DNA from: Psettodes erumei
Lineage: Eukaryota; Chordata; Actinopteri; Pleuronectiformes; Psettodidae
Length of the DNA: 64,000 nucleotides
Reading direction: 5' to 3'
Assembly: GCA_016785225.1 (NCBI GenBank)
Contig: JAFBJZ010000617.1
Span: forward strand, 584,001-648,000
Position numbers and translations under genes: made by a program. The notes under the pieces are model-generated. The model did no database searches, had not been told where the DNA came from, and saw only the letters and a list, made by a program, of their open reading frames with translations. This document shows positions 20,392 through 31,773 of the stretch, one piece after another. The stretch's first letter is position 1. Each line of letters starts with the position of its first letter.

Positions 20392-20870
20392 CTCCTGTTT
20401 CCAATAATCCAGCACCACGGCGGCCAAACACCTCCACTCGAACGGAAAACGGAGAAAAAAGGCGCTCTGCTCCTTCCCCTCCTCGCTCAGCTCTCCCTGC
20501 ACTGAGTGGTCACTCGGCAACTTAGCAGCCCGATTACACTCGCAGGCATTGACATCACAATGACATCACTCCTGCCCGCTGAAGTCAGTAAAACACCCTG
20601 GATTAGTGTTCGTCCCTCCTCCTCCTCCTCCTCCTCCTCCTCCCCCGCCCCCCTACGGATCAGACGCTGAAGTAGAGAAACACAATGTGAGCCGGGCAGG
20701 GAGGGAGGGAGGGAGGGAGGGGGAGCTAAAGGGAGGAGGTGGGGGTGGTGGTAGTGGAGGGGGTTGTATTTTTAGCGCCGGTGACGCAACTAGAGAGACG
20801 CTCAACAAACAAGAGGATATTGTGTCCCAAGTGGCTGCCGTGCAAACTGTTGAGCACCCTGATTGGAGTT

Positions 20871-20903
<33 letters not shown>

Positions 20904-21676
20904 AAAGAGCGGAGGAGGGAGGACACAGAGGACATGGATAATTGAGGTTTTGCGTTACTCCACTAACACAATCACAACATGCCCACCGCTCAGAGAGGTG
21001 AGACGGGGGAATTTATCACAGAGCCGTGGAAAAGGTCACGGCTCGCTGCGTCACGCGCGGCGCTGACCCGCGGATCGCTGCCGGGGGGGGGAAAGTCCTC
21101 GGCGTCACAGGAAGCGATCCTTTTATCGTTTCCATTTCACCGCAGATTCTTAAGAGGGAGAAGGCAAAGTGGCCGTGACCAGCACAGAGTCAAATCGGTG
21201 CAAAAACAGGATCAGAGGAGTCACAGACACCGGTTTGACTCGGCTGTCGTCTAATCTATAGAAAAGAGTCAAAGGTCAAACTGCAGCTTCTCCTACATGT
21301 CAATGAAATGCTGGGAACAGCTGTTTTCACAGCTGCTGACACGTCCTAGGAATGAAACCGGTAAAGATGTGGATCTGAATAAAACTGTTATCGATCCAGA
21401 CGTGGCTGATCGTGATGTTAGAGCGCTTAAATTTATCACAGTGTTTGTGCCTGTGATTCAGCGCGTTCACACGCTGCCGGAAAACGCTGTTCGTCAAGTG
21501 TTTTGAGTTGTAAATAAAACGTTGGAGCTCAACGCAGCAGCTGCTGCCGTGTCCATAATTCAAAACTGTCTCTTTAAATGGCTTTAATAAAGTTTTACTG
21601 CCTCGGCCTCTCAGGTACGTCAACTTTCCTGCTCAGACCTCGATCCCGCCCATCGCTGAGCTCTGCCAGCTGAGAG

Positions 21677-21760
<84 letters not shown>

Positions 21761-22327
21761 ACTCGCAGCGCGAGTGCAGACAGGCCCGGTCGCAGCTCAT
21801 CACCCAAACTCGCCTCCACACGAATCACTGGGCTCTTTTTCGTGCGGAGGCGAGCAGACGTTCGCCTCCGCCGACGAACGACAGAGCGAGGGGATTATTC
21901 TGTGTTGGACCCGCCTGGTTCTGATGACAGATCCGCTGACTATTCCTCAAGTGTGTATCAAAAACCTCCGGGATGAGGAGGTGCAGAAACATGGACGACA
22001 TGTCCGGCACAGGAGAAAGCGAGGAGGAGGCGGTTCCCGATGGCTCTGCTGATAAAAGTCTTTGCTAAGCAGAAAGTTCTGTGGTTAGAAGAAAAAAAAA
22101 AAACCTCCCAGAGCCCAAATGACACCCAGGGTTGTGGGTGCACCCTGCACCTTTTCATTTGCAAAATCCCATAATTTAGCCAGGCCTGACTCCCATGATG
22201 TCACGGTGGGGATTATCATGTTAAACGTGATTTTACGCAGATTGTCACCTGTAGTCCCTGCAGAGATGAGACGTCAGAAACCTGTGTCTGTGTTTCAGCT
22301 TCTCACTAACCTTCTACACGAGGACCG

Positions 22328-22358
<31 letters not shown>

Positions 22359-24591
22359 CACGCTCAGTGGACCCCTACCTTGGATGAGAACCTGCCCCCC
22401 CTGGATGTAGAACTGCTGCGGGGAGTCTCCGGGCTGCGGGGCCGTCAGGGTCTGGGCCGCCTGTAGGGCCTCCGCCCCGGGGCTGCTCAGCGGGACGGCC
22501 CTCCCCTGAGCGATGGCGACTGCGGGCGGCACCAAAGCGGAGTTATGATCAGGTTGTTTTCTGACTGACACGGAGCAGAAACCTTTCTGTTCTTCACAGG
22601 AAATGCTGAACTGACAGGAAGTGCACAGAGGTGATGACCTCATTTTGTAAAGTCAGTTATAAGACAGCGGCGAACCGTCCCCTGTCCACGTGTGCACTGA
22701 CTGTATTGTCCCGAGCTGGTCTGGTAGATGGAGGGCGGTGCCACGCTCGACGCCGCCGCCTCCTCCTCCGCCTTTTCCTCGTCAATTTTCGGAACCGCCG
22801 GCGAATCGGATGAGAGCTCGTTGAGAATTTTCCTGCGGGAGAGGAGAACCTGATGAAGTCATTCCACGCGCAACCATCAGACCCCGCGCCGCTGACGTCT
22901 CCTCACCGATAGGACGGACGCCTGGAGAGAATCTCTCGCCTCTTCTGAGTGTCTGCGACTGACTCGCCGTCCTCCAGCTCGGCCACGGTGGCGATCTGCA
23001 GAGGATGAGCGGGCCGTGAGTAATCCCCAAATTAAGTTGGGACGTGTTTGATGCAACAGTGTGAGAAAGAGATGGATGACGTGATGATGTTTTATTTTAA
23101 GCCTCCATCCTTCCATCACATGTCTCCACAGGCCCTTTCATGTACAGTAATTATTCATCAATGGAAGCGTTGACACCCTGTTTTTCGCCGCGCTTTATTT
23201 CCTTGTGGCGTGATTAAACAGGTTCGCGTTTTGTCGGTCCAAAAAGAAATACCAAACATCAATTTTGACCCGCTTGTGTGCTGATTAATCAGGAAACTAT
23301 TATGACTCACAATTGTGCGTAATGGTTGTGTGGTACCGACACAAACAAAGCGGGGAGTCGATGCCTCTGCTCGGGCTCTGCTTCGAAATCAAGATGTTTA
23401 TGGCTGATTTGTCAGACGTCCTGCCAAGTCTTTAACCCTGCAGCCACGCATCTGCCTCCACTTCAACGTGCGACGGCGTCATCACGAGTGTAAACGCTGA
23501 TGAAAGCTCCTGATAGGATGAACGCGAGATCAGTTAGCGAAACCACTTTGCGGCGCACATCTGCTCTGCGTCACGGCGCAGATTTCATCTCTTTTCTTCG
23601 ACGAGTTGCTGGAAAAAAAAAAAAAAAAAAAAAAAGACGCTTGTCGCGAAATGACGCGGTAACCTCCACCTCTGCAGATCGAACTGCACACGGTGAGACG
23701 TCTTCCTGAGAAACATCTGTGCGACTGCAGCATCAGCAGCTGACAAACACCCTCTCCCCTGAATGTGAAGGTTAGAGAGATGAGCTTAGACCTCAGCTCC
23801 TGCCTCACATCAATCCTATTAACAGATGCGCTGCATTAGACTGCACGCCTCCCACACACAGCATTCAAATCCTCATTGGCTAACGCACACTCTGACATCA
23901 CAGCCTGCAAATGATCCTACTAATCAAACCCTGGACAGTGCGCACACGTGCACAACTGTTGTGTTTGCTGCAAACATTCAAACTTAAGTTTGAACTGAAT
24001 CGCCGAAGCGAGGACTTGGACTTATGCTTGAGACCTGCTCTGACAGACCGGGAACTCATCGTGGCTCCATCCTGAATCACTTGAGACGAGACTTGAGACT
24101 TGCTGTGACAGAGCTGAGCTCGGACTTGGAGCTGTCCTGAAGGACTTGAGACCTGCTCTGACAGACTAGACGTTTGACTGCATTTGGTTTGAACTGACCT
24201 GACTGGGAACCCGATCTGACAGATTTGACTCGGAGCTTGTCTCGAATGACGGGAGACGTCCCCTGGACTCGACTTCAGTGACTCGACAGAGACTTTGTGT
24301 GGCTGACTGTCAATCTCACGCGTAAGTTTCTGACCTGTTCTAAGCTCTGACCAAAGAAACTGTGCTTGGGAATCAGTACAGGTGTTGGCCTCACCTGGAC
24401 AGTCTGGACTTGTGGTGACTGTATGACAGAGGTCTGAGGGGCCTGGATGACACCCTGGACCTGCACCGTCTGACCATCAGACAGCTGGACCACGGTCACA
24501 CCTGGGGACTCTGCTGTTGCCACCTGCCAGAACAAATCAGGACAACGTGCAGTATGTTAAGAGAACCCAAAAAGCACAGGATGAGTGTAAC

Positions 24592-24630
<39 letters not shown>

Positions 24631-24738
24631 CTGAGCAGGCGCCGCAGGAGGTGGACTGGCTTCACTGTGGTTCTCCTCTCCATCTGTCACCGACTCGTTC
24701 ACGCTGCCGTCCAGCTGAGAGGACACTGAGGTATCCAT
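18094..24738 (-). CDS. crem: cAMP responsive element modulator, activator-type isoform
   Basis: A bZIP transcription factor that binds CRE sites and responds to PKA. Exons in order: 24631-24738, 24395-24523, 22907-22995, 22702-22832, 22379-22519, 18572-18731, 18094-18238; all phases join, giving 300 residues. Domains in order: N-terminal MDTSVSSQLDGSV; first glutamine-rich domain (QLSDGQTVQVQGVIQAPQ); kinase-inducible domain with the PKA site RRPSYRKILNELSSD; second glutamine-rich domain (IAIAQG, QQFYIQGGQVLIQ); basic region MKNREAARECRRKKKEYVK; leucine zipper ending CHKAE. CREB1 and ATF1 share the domains, but the ICER exon (20361-20391) and the ccny-gjd4 neighbourhood point to CREM. Only one DNA-binding exon pair was found, whereas mammalian CREM has two alternative ones. 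An untranslated exon with a GTAAGT donor at 26231-26236 probably begins the transcript. Confidence 0.93.
19888..19895. promoter_or_regulatory. full CRE palindrome in crem intron
   Basis: TGACGTCA, followed 3 bp later by a half site CTGACG. It lies about 470 bp downstream of the ICER exon on the transcribed strand. Another full site is in crem intron 1 at 25426-25433. Confidence 0.5.
20550..20568 (-). promoter_or_regulatory. crem: tandem CRE-like sites of the ICER promoter
   Basis: Two copies of TGATGTCA on the minus strand (TGACATCA on plus at 20550-20557 and 20561-20568) are spaced 11 bp apart, about one helical turn. They lie upstream of the ICER start codon. A further CRE-like TGACGCAA is at 20782-20789. 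Mammalian ICER promoters carry paired cAMP autoregulatory elements of this kind. Confidence 0.7.
20612..20642. repeat. (CCT)n repeat upstream of the ICER promoter
   Basis: A trinucleotide C/T tract about 45 bp beyond the tandem CRE-like sites, followed by a C-rich run. A GGGA repeat lies at 20698-20724. Confidence 0.85.
21681..21757. repeat. (GT)n microsatellite, about 77 bp
   Basis: Nearly pure GT in the crem intron between the ICER exon and the second glutamine-rich exon. Confidence 0.95.
24000..24300. repeat. degenerate repeat built on GACTTGAGAC / GACCTGCTCTGACAGA
   Basis: The motif 'gagacctgctctgacaga' recurs with variation several times (near 24030, 24092, 24150, 24205), mixed with 'gacttgga' and 'gacttgag'. 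It ends about 95 bp from the crem exon at 24395. Confidence 0.5.
24595..24628. repeat. (GT)n microsatellite at a crem donor site
   Basis: On the minus strand the donor of the first coding crem exon reads GTAC followed at once by (AC)n, so the repeat forms the start of the intron. Confidence 0.9.
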
Positions 24739-26230
24739 GGCGAGTCGCCCAGGCTGGACAGACGGGCAGATTATTAATACTGTTACTGAGGCTGACAAAC
24801 GTCTGTCTTAGTGTCGTCTTCTCCAAACCACACATGCGCTTCCTGGGGACTAGTTAGACGCCGTAGGATATTGCCTCATGCATCACGGCCATTGCTATGT
24901 GACGAGCTTTGAATACCTGCAATAAATTAGTTCTGTTTTCTTTGTTTTATGAGCTGTCATAGTTCTGATTCCTATCTGTTTTAATGGAGTTCCCCTGTCA
25001 CATTAAGGTTTAAATGATGTGTCCGACTCTGACCCCCAATTATTATATCCACAAAAATGACTGATGTGGGTAAATGAAAGCGATTTCCAAATGACGCTGA
25101 TAATGCCAGCCAAACACAACAAACGGAGTCAGTATCCTTTTATTTGTGCTGTAGAATCAGTGTGTGGATTAATCCAACCCGTCTGTGTGTGAGCCATAAA
25201 GATCTGTCTGAGGATCTCTGTTGACAGTGACGTAGCCCATTATGTGTGGCAGCCGCTGGGTGGAGCAGGCACGTTTCCACACTGCGGGACGGAGACCTTG
25301 ACAAACTCATATATCATTCACAGCCTTGATTCTTGCTGGTTAAAAAAAACCCAACATAATTTGTTTTTGAAATGAACATGCTGTCAGTTATGACTAACGA
25401 CAGCCTGAGGTTCATGAGAGCGGACTGACGTCAATAAAAGCAGACAGGGGTTAAAATATTTCCATAATTTTTCACGTCAGGGCCACACATGTGTAAAGGC
25501 CAGAGGGTTTTACAGTGCAGCAGTTTAATGCTGTCTGCCTGCACTTGAATGAGTGTTTTAATTTAATGCAAATGTGAAATTAAAATGACATTAAGAGCGA
25601 AAAAATGTAGAAATCCCACCACATCCCATTTTCTTCTCTGTTTTAAGAAGAATTACTGCACAAGCTGAAGACAGCGTAAATTAATTTTCAGTATCACTGG
25701 ATATAAAACTTTTATGTGTGTTGTCTTTCAAACAATGTAAAGTGCACTCACTCACTCACACTATGTCGACTTAAACAGTGAAGACTGACTTCCCTTCTTA
25801 CGTAAAACAAAGTGAGAAAGAAGTCGTGCTGTAACTTCCCCCAGCACGTTTCAGAGTTTAAGTTTCATTTCAAACAGTACACTGCATTTTATTAGGGAAA
25901 AAAAATAATTACACGTGTAAGAGGAAGTGCTTTTTTTTCCCTATATGTGACGGGTTTACAATATTTTATTTTGAAGAGATCTGTTTCCGGTATCCATCTC
26001 ACTCCGGCTGACTTGACGCAGCTCTGCGACCGGAGTGGGGAAACGCAGCCAGCAGAGACCGACTGAGAACACTTTTTTTTTTTAACTCCATGTTGATCGG
26101 GCAAATTCATCAGCCGCCGCCGCAAAAACAAAGTTTTAATGAAAAGCTCCGCACCACGGACGTGTTTTGCACATTTCCTGCCCCGACTGGCGCTGTCCGA
26201 AAAAAAAAATGCGACACAGCTTTTGCAGCG

Positions 26231-26318
26231 ACTTACCGAAGTTTTACGTAGTCTGACTCGTCACTAATTACAGTGCGCGTGGTCGGCCTGTGCCTTCGCT
26301 CACGTAGCTCCCACGTCA
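26231..26318 (-). promoter_or_regulatory. crem: crem untranslated first exon and core promoter area
   Basis: A GTAAGT donor at 26231-26236 on the minus strand marks the end of a likely untranslated first exon that starts at about 26240-26300. A CRE-like TGACGTGG on the minus strand is at 26311-26318. The exact transcription start cannot be seen. Confidence 0.5.
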
Positions 26319-26964
26319 GCGCTGATGATGCTGTGCCTGAAAATGTCTACCGACGAGTCGGTTTAACGTCGGAGATCGCCTGGGTGGAGCGAGAGCGCTC
26401 ACTCCTGCCTACTTCCGCGATCGCTTTGCTCGACTTTTACAGAAGCTGAACGGACAGTACTCTATAATATTTATCGATATATTTTTTTATTCTCTTTAAA
26501 GGCCCTGCACTGCCCTCGTACTTGTATTATCATGGAGCCAAACACGCCCTCCACTCATGTTGGCATACTAAACGATTTGGACAACATGAATTTAAACTCA
26601 GCTTCAATTTATGTACTGAAAAAAGAGCTGATACTCTAAATCTACTGTTAGAAAAATAACTATATATATTAAGTGATATCAGGTGGAATAATGCCACACA
26701 ATGCGTCTATTAAACTAAAGTTAAAAATATAACTGGAAGCTCCAGAATCAACCATCAAGAAATGATTCAAGTTCGTCATAATGTAGATTAGATAATAAAT
26801 ATGATTAATTGTTTTCTGTTTCGCAACGGACTGTCACATGTTTTGAGAGCGGCGTTATGTCGCCATCTCGTGGCGCAGACACGCAGCAGCGTTTTAGCAG
26901 CATTTGGGCCTGTGTTGTATTTTATTTGAGCCATTAAAAAAAAAACTCTTTACAAAACACAATA

Positions 26965-27004
<40 letters not shown>

Positions 27005-27270
27005 ATGGAAACATTTGCAGCAAATATGAGTATTCAGGTTGCATAATTTGTTGTTCTACTAGTGGTGTCCCCGTAAATACATTCCCCTCAACCTCAGGCA
27101 TACGCCATCTGAGGGCGGAACTGACCTCGACGTCTGTGTTTCCAGACGGAACTTTTATAAGACGAACCAAACAGCCAAACACGTTTACTACTGTAAAATT
27201 TCGTTTCATGTTGCGTTTTTAAACACCGGCGTTCTGTTTAATAAGTATATGATAGGTCCGGAAAGAGCAG
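26319..27270. other. shared upstream region of crem and dusp12
   Basis: Just under 1 kb separates the divergent first exons. It is AT-rich in the middle, with a (GT)n tract at 26969-27002. I see no coding exon. Confidence 0.5.
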
Positions 27271-27320
27271 GTTACACCGGAAACAACGGAACAACACAAC
27301 AACGGAAGGGCTAAGCTAAG

Positions 27321-27328
27321 CTAACGAG
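27321..27328 (+). promoter_or_regulatory. dusp12: dusp12 untranslated first exon, 3' end
   Basis: CTAACGAG is followed by a consensus donor GTAAGT at 27329-27334. The first coding exon begins two bases before the ATG, at 27967, after a TTTTGCAG acceptor. An untranslated exon and a 638-bp intron are therefore the simplest reading. Transcription start is probably near 27270-27300. Confidence 0.6.
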
Positions 27329-27968
27329 GTAAGTTAACCAGTGCCCCACGTTAACTGGCAGCTCAAACGCTAAACTGAGCTCAGGGGTTGGATAAAGTTT
27401 AACGAATCACTTGCTGTAGCTGTGAAAGGTCGGTAGGTCACAACGTGTTAGTCTAAATAAAACAATCTTTGCTAATTAGTCATTGAGACGTTATCAATAT
27501 GCACTTATTCAAATAGTATAAAAAGAGAGGAGAAGCCAAGAAACCATACACTCATACAGTTAACCGCCTCATATTAGGAATGAAAAATATTTAAAATACA
27601 TATTTGTCAAATGGAAACACCAATATGTAGGAAATAGGGGAAAACATGACAGCAAATACACTGACATGCATCTTCAAAATGTTCCTGTGTTGATATAACT
27701 TAGATAATTCTATTATGTCTTTCAATCATTAATTTCTATTTTATGTAAATATAAATATATATTGACATATATAAATAATATAAATATAAATATGCAATAA
27801 ATATAATGTACAATCTTACAAAGGAGCAAACACACAAACATGTAGAAAACTAGGCCAGTAGGTTTCTGATATATGTCCTTAAAGCAACAAAATCGTGTGG
27901 GATCAGATACCTTTAAAAAGAAATCATTGTGTGGCTGATTGTAAGAACAGATTGATTGTTTTGCAGCC

Positions 27969-29955
27969 ATGCTCCTGGTGGACCCCGGTCTGTACATCGG
28001 CACCGCGGCCGATCTCAACGACAGGCGGGCGCTGGCTGATGCAGCTGTCACTTATATCCTGTCCGTGGACTCTGTGGATCCCGCCTCTCTGCTCCCTGAT
28101 GACGGTGGATTTCGCAGGAAGTGGGTCAATGTTTTGGATGAGGTTACCTCTGATCTCCTGAGTCACATGGACGACTGTTTCCTGTTTATTCAAGAGGCCG
28201 TTGATGGAGGCCGGTCTGTAATTGTTCACTGGTAAGACATCAGGTTGCCTGAGAGTTGTTGATGAATGGGCGAGGATGGAACAAAGCAGCAGGGCTCTTT
28301 ATGGAGAGAGTGTGCAGGACATATAGTGAACTGTAAATGAGAAAACAATTCTGTATGGTTAACTAGCAAACAAACACAAAGCATGACTGTGTGTGTGTTT
28401 GTGTGTGTGTGTGTCAGCCAGGCTGGTCGAAGTCGCAGTGCCACCATCGTGACTGCTTATCTAATGAAGAAATACCAGCTGGGCTTCAGTGAGGCTTACC
28501 AAAGACTGAGGGATGTCAAACAGGACATACAGTAAGTGAAAGGACTGTTGTCTGTACAGAGCGTTTTGATAGGTTTGACTTTATTTGCAACGCTTGGCAC
28601 ATCTAAAGATAAGTGAACTTGCATGTTATCAGAATGGATTACTGATTGGTGCTGGTGTTTCAGGGTCAACAGTGGTTTTGAGGAGCAATTGTGTCTGTAT
28701 GAGAACATGCACTGTGAAGTGGACACCTCCAGTCCTCTGTACAAACAGTACAGACTGAGCAAGATCACTGAGAAGTACCCTGGTATGTACACTCACACAC
28801 ACACACAACATTACAGCTCAGTAGCCAGCACGCAGTTTTTTTGCATTGATCATGGTTTGATTATTCATTCCATCATTTTCTGTTCCTACTGTGTGTGTCT
28901 GTGTGTGTTTGCAGAGATGCAGCAGATTCCCAGGGAGCTGTTTGCCATTGACCCCGCCCACTCCAGCTCCACTGAAGTGTCCTATCGCTGCAGAAAATGC
29001 AGGTGACAGGTGCAAAAGTTCATTAAGTGATAGAATGAGGAGGAAAGTTTTATCATGGTGCTGAATTCATCTCATGTGTGAAGCTCTAATGCCATTTTCT
29101 CCCTGAATTTTGATGCCAACAACGAGAGAGCTTCTGTCTGCAAAGAATGGTTCATTTATTTCCAAATAAGCTTCTTCATCGATCCTGTGTTTAAAGGAAT
29201 AATTCTGCATTTTTGGCTTCTGACTCAAGGCCCTATACCTATCTGCAGACGAACTCTGTTCCGTGACTCCAGCATTCTCAGTCACCCAGTAGGAGAAGGA
29301 GCATCAGCTTTTGGTCACAAGAAGTCCAGTAACCTCACTGGTAAGAAGACAGTCAACATCATACCACAGAGAGTCAGAGATGGGTGAAAGGGATATGGGC
29401 ATGTTGATCCATCATCTTTATTTTGACAGATGTTATAAGTCAACTCAATAATTCCACGCACTGAACTTGTAGTTGCATGGAAAGTAAGCAGTAAGATGTG
29501 TTGTGTGATCCAGGAGGTGTCCAGTGTACATCTTACTTCATTGAGCCGGTGCAGTGGATGGAACAGGCTTTATTTGGGGTGATGGATGGACAGGTAATTC
29601 ACACTTGCTCTTACTGGAGTTCTGAAGACATAATGTATGTCCTGTCCACTTCTCACAATGCCTCACCCTTGTGAGGAAGCTGTGAAGGCCTGTGATTGTT
29701 GATGGACAAAGTCCTACTCAAAGCACAGCGGTTTTGTTTTCTGCACTTACAGTGTGCTACTTCCCTCCTCTTTTTCTTTTCCTGCGTGGGTTTGTGTAGC
29801 TGCTGTGCCCCAAGTGTGGCTCGAAGCTGGGCTCTTTCAACTGGTGTGGGGACCAGTGTTCGTGTGGTCGCTGGGTCACTCCCGCCTTCCAGCTGCACCG
29901 CAACAGAGTGGACGAGATCCGACAACTGAACATACAGAAAGAACACAAGTCTTAA
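27969..29955 (+). CDS. dusp12: dual specificity phosphatase 12
   Basis: An atypical dual-specificity phosphatase with a zinc-binding C-terminus, linked to ribosome biogenesis and glucokinase in the family. Exons: 27969-28231, 28418-28531, 28664-28782, 28915-29002, 29249-29340, 29514-29593, 29800-29955; phases join to 303 residues. The N-terminus MLLVDPGLYIGTAADL aligns with an internal Met of human DUSP12, so a short mammalian extension is missing. The phosphatase signature is HCQAGRSRSATIVTAYLMKK, Cys as nucleophile and Arg binding phosphate; the Cys codon is split by intron 1. The C-terminus holds CRKCRR, QCTSYFIEPVQWM and LLCPKCGSKLGSFNW, with further Cys and His residues for zinc. Polyadenylation signal AATAAA is at 30112-30117. 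Introns 1 and 3 end in GT-rich tracts directly before the acceptor. Confidence 0.95.
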
Positions 29956-30225
29956 CCCTCAAACAGCCCTGTGCTCGAAAGTGAGGGCTGTCTGCAACAT
30001 GCCAAAATGTCCCCACTCCCGAAGAATGAATGCAGATCAAACAAAGTAGAACAAAAGAAAAAACATGTTGACTGTAAGTATGGCATGACTGTACAGTACA
30101 CAAATATTGTAAATAAAATCCTATTTGTAAATATCAAAAGATCAGATCTGATCTGATTCTCTTACTGAGTAAGTTCATCTGCGTTGTCACATGTCTGGAG
30201 AGTTATTTGACATTTTGTGTCACTA

Positions 30226-30276
30226 AGAGATAAGATATTCCTTTATTAGTCCACCGTGGGGAAATTGCACAAAGAT
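30226..30276. repeat. fragment resembling a dispersed teleost repeat
   Basis: The segment 'gataagatattcctttatt' followed by 'agtccaccgtggggaaatt' resembles a short motif that I recall as widely dispersed in fish genomes. I cannot assign it to a family. Confidence 0.4.
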
Positions 30277-30410
30277 CATTTGTGGTTTTAATAGAGACTT
30301 CATGGTGACATGGTGGACATGCTTTGTCAGGTGGATGCAATTCAAGCGCACAACTTATTTTGTTGCACATGTGTTTAGCTCCTGTGGTCTTTCATAATTA
30401 CAAAATTTCC

Positions 30411-30497
30411 TCCTTCGAGCCGGAGTTGAACCAGCGACCTAAGGATGTCAGCTTTACTCTCTACAGTCCTCCGCTCTACCAGCTGAGCTATCGAAGG
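30411..30497 (-). tRNA. tRNA-Tyr (GTA), copy 1
   Basis: 87 nt on the minus strand, a 73-nt body with a 14-nt intron just 3' of anticodon GTA. The acceptor stem CCTTCGA pairs with TCGAAGG, and box A (TAGCTCAGCTGG) and box B (GGTTCAACTCC) are intact. A TTTT stretch lies 5-8 nt past the 3' end for Pol III termination. The D-arm reads AGCTGG. Confidence 0.95.
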
Positions 30498-30636
30498 GGT
30501 TGGTGAAGGTGTTTTTTGAGAGAAATCAGAGCATCAAGTACAGCAAATATAATGCTGGCAAAAAGAAATTGTTCTCAGTGCACAAGCTCATTTTATTATT
30601 GGACATATGTTCTGTGTAAAAACTACAAAAGTCGTT

Positions 30637-30723
30637 TCCTTCGAGCCGGAGTTGAACCAGCGACCTAAGGATGTCAGCTTTATTCTCTACAGTCCTCCGC
30701 TCTACCAACTGAGCTATCGAAAG
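30637..30723 (-). tRNA. tRNA-Tyr (GTA), copy 2
   Basis: 87 nt with a 14-nt intron. Position 2 of the acceptor stem is T rather than C, giving a T-G wobble pair; otherwise intact. The D-arm reads AGTTGG. TTTT follows downstream. Confidence 0.9.
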
Positions 30724-30850
30724 CTGATAAAGTGTGTTTTTTTCTGATAGAAATCCGTGTACAGTACATATAACACTGGCAAAAAGGAATCGTTTTCAGC
30801 GCACAAGCTCATTTTATTATATATTCTGTGTAACAGCTATAAAAGGTGTT

Positions 30851-30938
30851 TCCTTCGAGCCGGAGTTGAACCAGCGACCTAAGGATGTCAGCTTCACTTT
30901 CCTACAGTCCTCCGCTCTACCAACTGAGCTATCGAAGG
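30851..30938 (-). tRNA. tRNA-Tyr (GTA), copy 3
   Basis: 88 nt with a 15-nt intron, one base longer than the other class. Stems and boxes are intact and TTTT follows. Its 5' flank is nearly identical to that of copy 7. Confidence 0.93.
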
Positions 30939-31092
30939 TGTTGATGGATGTACTCTGCTGTATACAAACAAAATCCAACTCAGGCTGAAGAAATGACTAA
31001 TTTTTTTTTCATGTGTGGTTTTAACAGAGAATTGTAATGTGGAAAAGCTTTGTCAGGTGGCTGCAATTGTTTAACAGCTACAAAACTCCATT

Positions 31093-31179
31093 TCCTTCGA
31101 GCCGGAGTTGAACCAGCGACCTAAGGATGTCAGCTTTACTCTCTACAGTCCTCCGCTCTACCAACTGAGCTATCGAAGG
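31093..31179 (-). tRNA. tRNA-Tyr (GTA), copy 4
   Basis: 87 nt, 14-nt intron, intact stems and boxes, TTTT downstream. Confidence 0.95.
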
Positions 31180-31296
31180 GATTGTTGTATGTTATTGTTG
31201 TAGGATCGCTGAGAGAAATGACAGTATCATGTACAGTACATATACTGCTGCAAAAAACAAATCATTTTCAGCGTACAAGCTCATTTTTATTAGGAT

Positions 31297-31352
31297 AGGA
31301 TGTCAGCTTTACTCTCTACAGTCCTCCGCTCTACCAGCTGAGCTATCGAAGG
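31297..31352 (-). pseudogene. truncated tRNA-Tyr (GTA), copy 5
   Basis: Only the 5' acceptor strand, D-arm, anticodon half and intron remain. The T-arm and 3' acceptor strand are missing, replaced by unrelated AT-rich sequence. It shares the AGCTGG D-arm with copy 1, its apparent duplicate. Confidence 0.9.
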
Positions 31353-31553
31353 CTGATAAAGTGTGTTTTTTCCGAGAGAAGTCAAACTATCATGTACAGT
31401 ACATGTCATGCCGGCAAAAAGGAATTGTCTTCAACTGTGACTACAACACAGACTTCAGTGAGACTGTAGAAATGCTTTGTCAGGTGGATATAACACAAGG
31501 GCACAAGCTTGTTTTGTGGCACATATCTTCTGTGTATCAGCTACAAAAGTTTT

Positions 31554-31640
31554 TCCTTCGAGCCGGAGTTGAACCAGCGACCTAAGGATGTCAGCTTTAT
31601 TCTCTACAGTCCTCCGCTCTACCAACTGAGCTATCGAAGG
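31554..31640 (-). tRNA. tRNA-Tyr (GTA), copy 6
   Basis: 87 nt, 14-nt intron with the same base variant as copy 2 (TATTCTCTAC on plus). Intact, with the regular CC at the 5' end. TTTT follows. Confidence 0.95.
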
Positions 31641-31773
31641 GTGGGGGTTTGTGTTTTTTCTGATAGAAATCCGTGTACAGCACATATAACACTGGCAAAA
31701 AAGAATCGTTTTCAGCGCACAATCTCATTTTATTATTGGACATATGTTCTGTGTAACAGCTATAAAAGTTATT

